This document shows positions 58,419-58,923 of a stretch of DNA of 58,923 bases, piece by piece. The notes beneath the pieces are model-generated. The model made no database searches. It was not told the origin of the DNA and saw only the letters and a list, made by a program, of their open reading frames with translations. Origin of the DNA: a virus; the IMG/VR virus record IMGVR_UViG_3300046171_000010, positions 1-58,923 of that record, one strand, 5' to 3'. Made by a program: the position numbers and the translations under genes. Each line of letters begins with the position of its first letter. Position 1 is the stretch's first letter.

Positions 58419-58923
58419 ATGGCAACTTACGTTAACGACCTACGCTTAAAAGAGATTGCCACAGGCGATGAATCAGGTTCGTGGGGCACCAGTACAAATA
58501 CAAATTTAGAGCTAATTGCAGAGGCATTTAGTTTTGGCACCGAAGCTATTACGACGAATGCTGATACTCACACTACTACTATTGCTGACGGGTCTACTGA
58601 TCCGGGCCGCAGTCTCTTCCTCAAATACACTGGCACTCTTGATTCAACTTGCACCATCACTCTAGGGCCAAACACGGTCAGCAAGCTCTGGTTCATTGAG
58701 AACGCAACCAGCGGATCACAGAGCATCATTATCAGCCAAGGCTCTGGCGCAAACATCACCATACTGAATGGTCAGACCAAAGCGATTTACAGCGACGGTG
58801 CTGGATCAGGCGCTGCGATGGTTGATGCGTTTACGGATTTAGCCGCTGCAAGTTTGTTTGTCGATGGTGATTTAGCCTCTAATACTGCCGGTACTTCTAA
58901 CTTCCGCGCAGGTGTCAACGCAG
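58419..58923 (+). CDS. Tail fibre N-terminal part (3' partial at window end)
   Basis: MATYVNDLRLKEIATGDESG, then WGTSTNTNLELIAEAFSFGT: the virion-attachment start used by fibres in this phage type. ADGSTDPGRSLFLKYTGTLD and TITLGPNTVSKLWFIENATS follow, and it ends within NFRAGVNA. The ending matches the repeats that open the other end of the window, so this is very likely the N-terminus of the gene at 1-2209. Confidence 0.75.
   Translation, partial: MATYVNDLRLKEIATGDESGSWGTSTNTNLELIAEAFSFGTEAITTNADTHTTTIADGSTDPGRSLFLKYTGTLDSTCTITLGPNTVSKLWFIENATSGSQSIIISQGSGANITILNGQTKAIYSDGAGSGAAMVDAFTDLAAASLFVDGDLASNTAGTSNFRAGVNA

Noticed and set aside
1-58923. Integrase, CI-type repressor, tRNA genes, insertion sequences
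   Set aside because: Looked for by motif and by cloverleaf-like sequences; none could be supported. The excisionase-like HTH protein alone does not show lysogeny.

Overview
The window is a tailed double-stranded DNA bacteriophage genome, or nearly all of one. It has a terminase, a large P22-type portal, an HK97-fold-type capsid protein, several very large internal virion proteins, a holin/lysozyme lysis pair and a self-contained DNA replication set. I see no tail tape-measure, sheath or long tail-tube gene. The head-tail adaptor-like proteins and the run of 300 to 2100 residue internal proteins therefore suggest a short-tailed (podovirus-like) virion. Many of the small structural families are ones I know mainly from marine phage genomes, so an aquatic host is likely, but nothing here identifies it. 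No integrase or CI-type repressor was recognised.

Layout. (1) 1-5.7 kb, plus strand: the C-terminal part of a trimeric fibre ending in an S74-type chaperone/protease domain, small proteins including a putative 2OG-Fe(II) oxygenase, then a lysis cassette with an EF-hand membrane protein, a holin and a GH24 lysozyme. (2) 5.7-21 kb, plus: a tail protein and large virion proteins ending in a 2103-residue protein with an HEAIH metalloprotease motif. (3) 21-40.6 kb, minus: early and replication genes. In transcription order these are membrane and hypothetical proteins, a DUF3150-like / MoxR-type AAA+ / VWA triad, three hypotheticals (two sharing a C-terminal motif), a VRR-NUC nuclease, a DUF3310-like protein, family A DNA polymerase, a Cas4/RecB-like nuclease, a frameshifted HNH-like gene, a structured non-coding RNA region, an SNF2 helicase, an HTH protein, SSB and a primase-helicase. 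(4) 40.6-42.6 kb: mostly non-coding, with an origin-like cluster of GTTACATT repeats, operator-like palindromes, promoters and one isolated minus-strand gene. (5) 42.6-58.9 kb, plus: small and large terminase, portal, GroES-like co-chaperonin, scaffold, decoration and capsid proteins, many small virion proteins, head-tail adaptors, repeat proteins and the N-terminus of the fibre. The fibre is split between the two window ends, so the molecule is probably circularly permuted.

Regulation visible in the sequence. Three sigma70-type minus-strand promoters, one with perfect hexamers, share a TAACACG box directly after or one base after the -35. Four copies of a 9-5-9 palindrome (TTTGTGTAT-N5-ATACACAAA) lie near them. 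Rho-independent terminators bound several units. A tandem pair of covarying RNA structures followed by a terminator sits directly upstream of the helicase operon.

The strangest property is a set of at least five genes, including large terminase, that continue in the +1 frame at a codon ending in CC or GG followed by TG. This is either a shared recoding context or a systematic assembly error; raw reads would decide.
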